From DSOS01 sp035286585 (lineage in GTDB: Bacteria > Chloroflexota > Anaerolineae > Anaerolineales > UBA4823), in the NCBI GenBank assembly GCA_035286585.1, contig DATEDC010000165.1:1-7934 (forward strand): DNA of 7,934 nucleotides, read 5' to 3'. Numbering within the stretch: position 1 is the first letter of the stretch; each line of letters begins with the position of its first letter. A program made the position numbers and the translations under genes. Under the pieces are notes generated by a model. That model made no database searches, was not told the DNA's origin, and saw only the letters and a list, made by a program, of their open reading frames with translations. Of this stretch, positions 5,681 to 7,934 are shown in pieces.

Positions 5681-6928
5681 TTATCTGGCCCCGCGAGCGC
5701 GGCTGCGTTGGGGATTGGTTTTGCTACCGTTCCTAGGCTTCGAGCGATTTGGAGCGATGGCACGCCTGGCTCCCACTTTACCAGGTGTCGCCGGCGCGGC
5801 GCCCGTGGCGGCGTAGTCAAAATCGGGCAAGACTTGGCGGTTAATCTTGTGGCCCATGATTTTTTCAAGCGCCCGCACCATGGGTGTATTTTCCGGTGTG
5901 ACGATGGTGAAGGCATCGCCGCTGCGTTCGGCGCGCCCGGTACGACCGATGCGGTGGATGTAAGCATCTGTAGTATCGGGGAAATCGAAGTTGATGACGT
6001 GAGAGATGCCTTCCACGTCCAGGCCGCGCGCGGCGATGTCGGTAGCAACCATGATCTGGTAAGCGCCCCGCCTGAAGCCGCTCAGGGCAGCCTGCCGCTG
6101 GCCCTGGGTGCGGTCGCTATGCAGGCTGGTCACCTTGTAACCCTCCCGATCGAGCTGTTTAGCCAGTTTGCGGGCGCGGTGCCTGGTGCGGGTGAAGATG
6201 AGCACCGATCCGGTCCTGGTCTTCTCCAGCAGCGCAAGCAGCAGCGCGGTCTTCAAGTGCTGCGGCACCGGGAAGATGGCGTGCTCCACCGTGCGGGCCG
6301 GGCGACTGAGCCCAATGGCAATCCGTTTGGGGTGCGCGAGCGTTTGAGCGGCGAGCTGTTCGATCTCTGGCGGGAAGGTGGCGGAGAAGAGCATGGTCTG
6401 GCGCCGGGCGGGCAGGTGTTTGAGGATGCGCCGGACGTCGGGCAGGAAGCCCATATCCAGCATGCGGTCGCCTTCGTCCAGCACCAGGATCTCTACCCGA
6501 TCGAGCCGGGCGTGCTGGCTTTGCAGGTGGTCCAGCAAGCGCCCCGGGCAGGCGACCAGGATATCCACCCCGGACTGCAAGGCCTCGATTTGTGGCCCGG
6601 CTGCTACGCCACCGTAAATCGTGGCGCTGCGCAGGCGAGTCCCGGAGCCAAGCAGGCGGATGTGCGCGTGGATCTGTTCCGCCAGCTCGCGGGTAGGGGT
6701 GATGATGAGGGCGCGCGTGCCCACTCCAGGCGTGGTGAGCAGCCGTTGGAGGATGGGCAGAACGAAGGCAGCGGTTTTGCCGGTGCCGGTTTGGGCGCTG
6801 GCGATCAAGTCGTGCCCGTCCAGGGCCGGGGGGATGGCAGCCGCCTGGATGGGCGTAGGACTGCGGTAGTCGAGGCGTTTAATTCCCGCCCCCAGGCGAG
6901 AATCGAGTTTAAATTGATTAAAGTTCAC
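5681..6928 (-). CDS. ATP-dependent RNA helicase, RhlE-like DEAD-box family, with a DEGD motif II
   Basis: Cytoplasmic RNA-remodelling ATPase of about 415 residues: two RecA-like domains and a short basic tail. Motifs in order are the Q motif SPTPIQ (to Gln28), motif I AQTGTGKT (45-52), Ia PTRELA (78-83), Ib CPGR (127-130) where TPGR is usual, II DEGD (151-154) where DEAD is usual, III SAT (182-184), V ATDIAARGLD (295-304) and VI HRIGRTGR (325-332). The basic Arg/Lys/Ser tail from about residue 385 is typical of RhlE/CshA proteins. The GTG at 6928 is preferred because AAAGGAA stands just upstream and NFNQFKL matches the family's N-terminus. A GTG at 6967 would add 13 residues. It is likely involved in ribosome assembly or RNA decay, as known for the family. 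It follows a long leader of unknown role. Confidence 0.93.
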   Translation of the reverse strand: MNFNQFKLDSRLGAGIKRLDYRSPTPIQAAAIPPALDGHDLIASAQTGTGKTAAFVLPILQRLLTTPGVGTRALIITPTRELAEQIHAHIRLLGSGTRLRSATIYGGVAAGPQIEALQSGVDILVACPGRLLDHLQSQHARLDRVEILVLDEGDRMLDMGFLPDVRRILKHLPARRQTMLFSATFPPEIEQLAAQTLAHPKRIAIGLSRPARTVEHAIFPVPQHLKTALLLALLEKTRTGSVLIFTRTRHRARKLAKQLDREGYKVTSLHSDRTQGQRQAALSGFRRGAYQIMVATDIAARGLDVEGISHVINFDFPDTTDAYIHRIGRTGRAERSGDAFTIVTPENTPMVRALEKIMGHKINRQVLPDFDYAATGAAPATPGKVGARRAIAPNRSKPRNGSKTNPQRSRARGAR

Positions 6929-7267
6929 TTTTGTTCCTTTTCTAGGGAAGCCAGGTAAGTGTCGCACAGGCGCTGGCCCCCGGATGGATTGTTAAAATTA
7001 GCTCATTCTAGAAGCAAGCAAAGCGCAACAGCCAGCCATGGCGGCTGGCAGGGCGATCTCATGCCCCGAGATGATTGAGTATGCCTGAGTGATTTAGAAC
7101 CTTCCGTAGAACGCCCCCATGCGGTTCAGCGTGCAATGCGGATGAATTCTATTCTTTAAGGCAGGATCGAGTGTACCACGCTATGTGGATACGCGCCAGG
7201 GGCAGGAGGCGGGGGAAGCGAATGAGGGTGTTGCTTTGTGATCGATTTTCCCCCTTATCTGATCGGC
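6929..7267. other. Intergenic stretch upstream of the helicase, no gene seen
   Basis: I find no credible coding region, tRNA or known RNA motif in these 339 bases. It lies between the end of the MoaD-like pair and the helicase start, all reading leftward. Visible structure: a perfect 7-bp hairpin, GCCAGCC/GGCTGGC (7031-7049); a second hairpin, ATCTC/GAGAT (7056-7072); a direct repeat TAGAAC at 7095-7100 and 7107-7112; and a small CCAC/GTGG hairpin near 7178-7190. No strong terminator for the MoaD pair and no convincing promoter for the helicase were found. A structured helicase leader is possible, as some bacterial RNA helicase genes have long regulatory leaders, but this is only inference. 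Confidence 0.5.
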
Positions 7268-7636
7268 TTATTCACCAGTGTACGCGTGGTGCGGTCCCTG
7301 CCCGGCGTGCATCGCCTGGGACATCTCTTCGATAGCTGGCGCGCCGAAGCGATACTGGAAAGGCCACATGCTCTGCTGGTGAAAAAAGGCCACCCGGTCG
7401 CCATCCTGGAGGGCATGTTCCAGGTCTGGCTGCAAGCCGGGCATAGCGCTCAGCGCGCCGTTGATGAAGGTGATGCCGCGCTCCTCACTGGGCATGCCAA
7501 CAACAGCGAGCAGCTCGCGGACAGTGCTCCCTATAGGGAGACTGAGCTTCAGGTTAGCGTAACTGCCTTGATCGGCTTCGCCGCCATAGCGGGCGAGCTC
7601 TCCATACATCCATACGTCGACGTATATATATGCCAT
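7268..7636 (-). CDS. MoaD/ThiS-like beta-grasp protein without terminal Gly-Gly
   Basis: Protein of 122 residues. Residues 3-86 align by eye with the neighbouring MoaD-like protein: an opening YVDVWMYGELARYG, LPIGSTVRELLAVVGMP, GITFING (54-60) and DGDRVAFF (78-85). The Gly-Gly end that sulfur carriers need for adenylation and thiocarboxylation is absent. A 37-residue tail replaces it, containing WPFQYRFGAP (91-100) and ending in a His-rich HAGQGPHHAYTGE. It may be a non-activated structural partner, a regulator, or a carrier that needs tail removal; none is shown. The start codon follows the upstream stop directly (TGAATG), so it is co-translated with the GG-bearing carrier. Membership of the ubiquitin-like MoaD/ThiS group is fairly sure; the function is not known. 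Confidence 0.8.
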   Translation of the reverse strand: MAYIYVDVWMYGELARYGGEADQGSYANLKLSLPIGSTVRELLAVVGMPSEERGITFINGALSAMPGLQPDLEHALQDGDRVAFFHQQSMWPFQYRFGAPAIEEMSQAMHAGQGPHHAYTGE

Positions 7637-7876
7637 TCAGCCACCTGCAACAGGAGGGAAGACGCCCACATTGTCTTCCGGGTTCAATCGATAATCCAGT
7701 TCCTGGATAATGCCATTGACGAAAACGATCTTGGTTTCGTCTGGCGGGATGTTCAGTTGCTGGAGCAGGTCGTGCAGCGTGGCCCCTTCCGGGACCTGCA
7801 CCTCAAAGGGCGCCCCTGCCGCTACGCCCTGGGCGTAGCGGCTCAGCATGGCGAACAGTTTGACGCTCACACGCAT
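7637..7876 (-). CDS. MoaD/ThiS family sulfur carrier protein
   Basis: Small ubiquitin-fold sulfur carrier of 79 residues, the usual length. Features are an N-terminal strand VSVKLFAMLSRYA, VPEGATLHDLLQQLNIP (28-44), IVFVNG (50-55), and an end in VGVFPPVAGG, with the essential C-terminal Gly-Gly. In this family the Gly-Gly is adenylated by a MoeB/ThiF enzyme and turned into a thiocarboxylate that donates sulfur, for molybdopterin (MoaD) or thiamine (ThiS). The PPVAGG end is more MoaD-like. No MoaE, MoeB or thi gene lies in the window, so the pathway is not proven. GAGGAG at 7885-7890, eight bases upstream, supports the ATG. Its Gly-Gly codons form part of the ribosome site for the next gene. 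Confidence 0.88.
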   Translation of the reverse strand: MRVSVKLFAMLSRYAQGVAAGAPFEVQVPEGATLHDLLQQLNIPPDETKIVFVNGIIQELDYRLNPEDNVGVFPPVAGG

Positions 7877-7897
7877 GCGCAGATCTCCTCAGCTAGC

Positions 7898-7903
7898 TTT
7901 ATA
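7898..7903 (-). promoter_or_regulatory. Weak candidate -10 element before the MoaD-like pair
   Basis: Leftward TATAAA lies just upstream of the ribosome site at 7885-7890. No TTGACA-like box is seen at the right distance before the window ends. If real, the leader is very short. The pair could equally be read through from a gene beyond the right edge. Confidence 0.25.
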
Positions 7904-7934
7904 CTACCTCACACCTGCTCTTCATGGGCAGCGA

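Noticed and set aside
5355..5816. Rightward frame running through tRNA-Val
   Set aside because: It would translate a complete tRNA gene and the antisense of the riboswitch.
5663..6958. Long open frame on the + strand opposite the helicase
   Set aside because: It is antisense to a gene with complete helicase motifs; the translation has no recognisable fold and reflects GC-rich codon bias.
7031..7049. Hairpin considered as a terminator for the MoaD-like pair or the helicase
   Set aside because: The stem is only 7 bp and no T-run follows on either strand.
7899..7934. Possible 3' end of another leftward gene at the right edge
   Set aside because: Two frames are open to stops at about 7899 and 7911, but under 36 bases are visible, too few to support a coding call.

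Overview
The window is GC-rich DNA, densely packed with genes and with no mobile element, CRISPR array or prophage signal. Gene content and protein style fit a bacterium with molybdenum or tungsten cofactor enzymes and B12 salvage. I lean towards Chloroflexota (Anaerolineae-like) at modest confidence, because no phylogenetic marker was compared.

Left part (1-2209): a partial RpiR/MurR-type sugar-phosphate-responsive regulator reads leftward off the edge. It is divergent from a two-gene unit on the + strand: a cytoplasmic sulfite-oxidase-fold molybdopterin oxidoreductase and 6-phosphogluconolactonase, whose coding regions overlap by 32 bases. The 229-bp divergent region has a promoter in each direction and two near-identical short repeats that may be regulator sites.

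Middle part (2242-5521): a leftward operon for a vitamin B12-type ABC importer, in the order lipoprotein binding protein, FecCD permease, ATPase (btuF-btuC-btuD). Its long leader is a cobalamin riboswitch, with a 9-bp closing stem, the conserved core and the B12 box, followed by a strong intrinsic terminator. This predicts that ample cobalamin shuts the importer off by premature termination. The aptamer has an unusual extra hairpin inserted in one of its conserved loops. Back to back with the riboswitch promoter is a tRNA-Val(UAC) gene on the + strand.

Right part (5681-7934): a leftward RhlE-type DEAD-box RNA helicase whose motif II reads DEGD. It is followed at higher coordinates by a 339-bp stretch without a gene, and then two tandem MoaD/ThiS-like ubiquitin-fold sulfur carrier genes joined stop-to-start. 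One has the classical C-terminal Gly-Gly; the other lacks it and has a 37-residue tail.

I see no complete undescribed system. The most unusual items are the riboswitch insertion, the split between GG-bearing and GG-less carrier proteins, the DEGD helicase, and the coupling of a molybdoenzyme to pgl under a divergent sugar-type regulator with a degenerate SIS motif.
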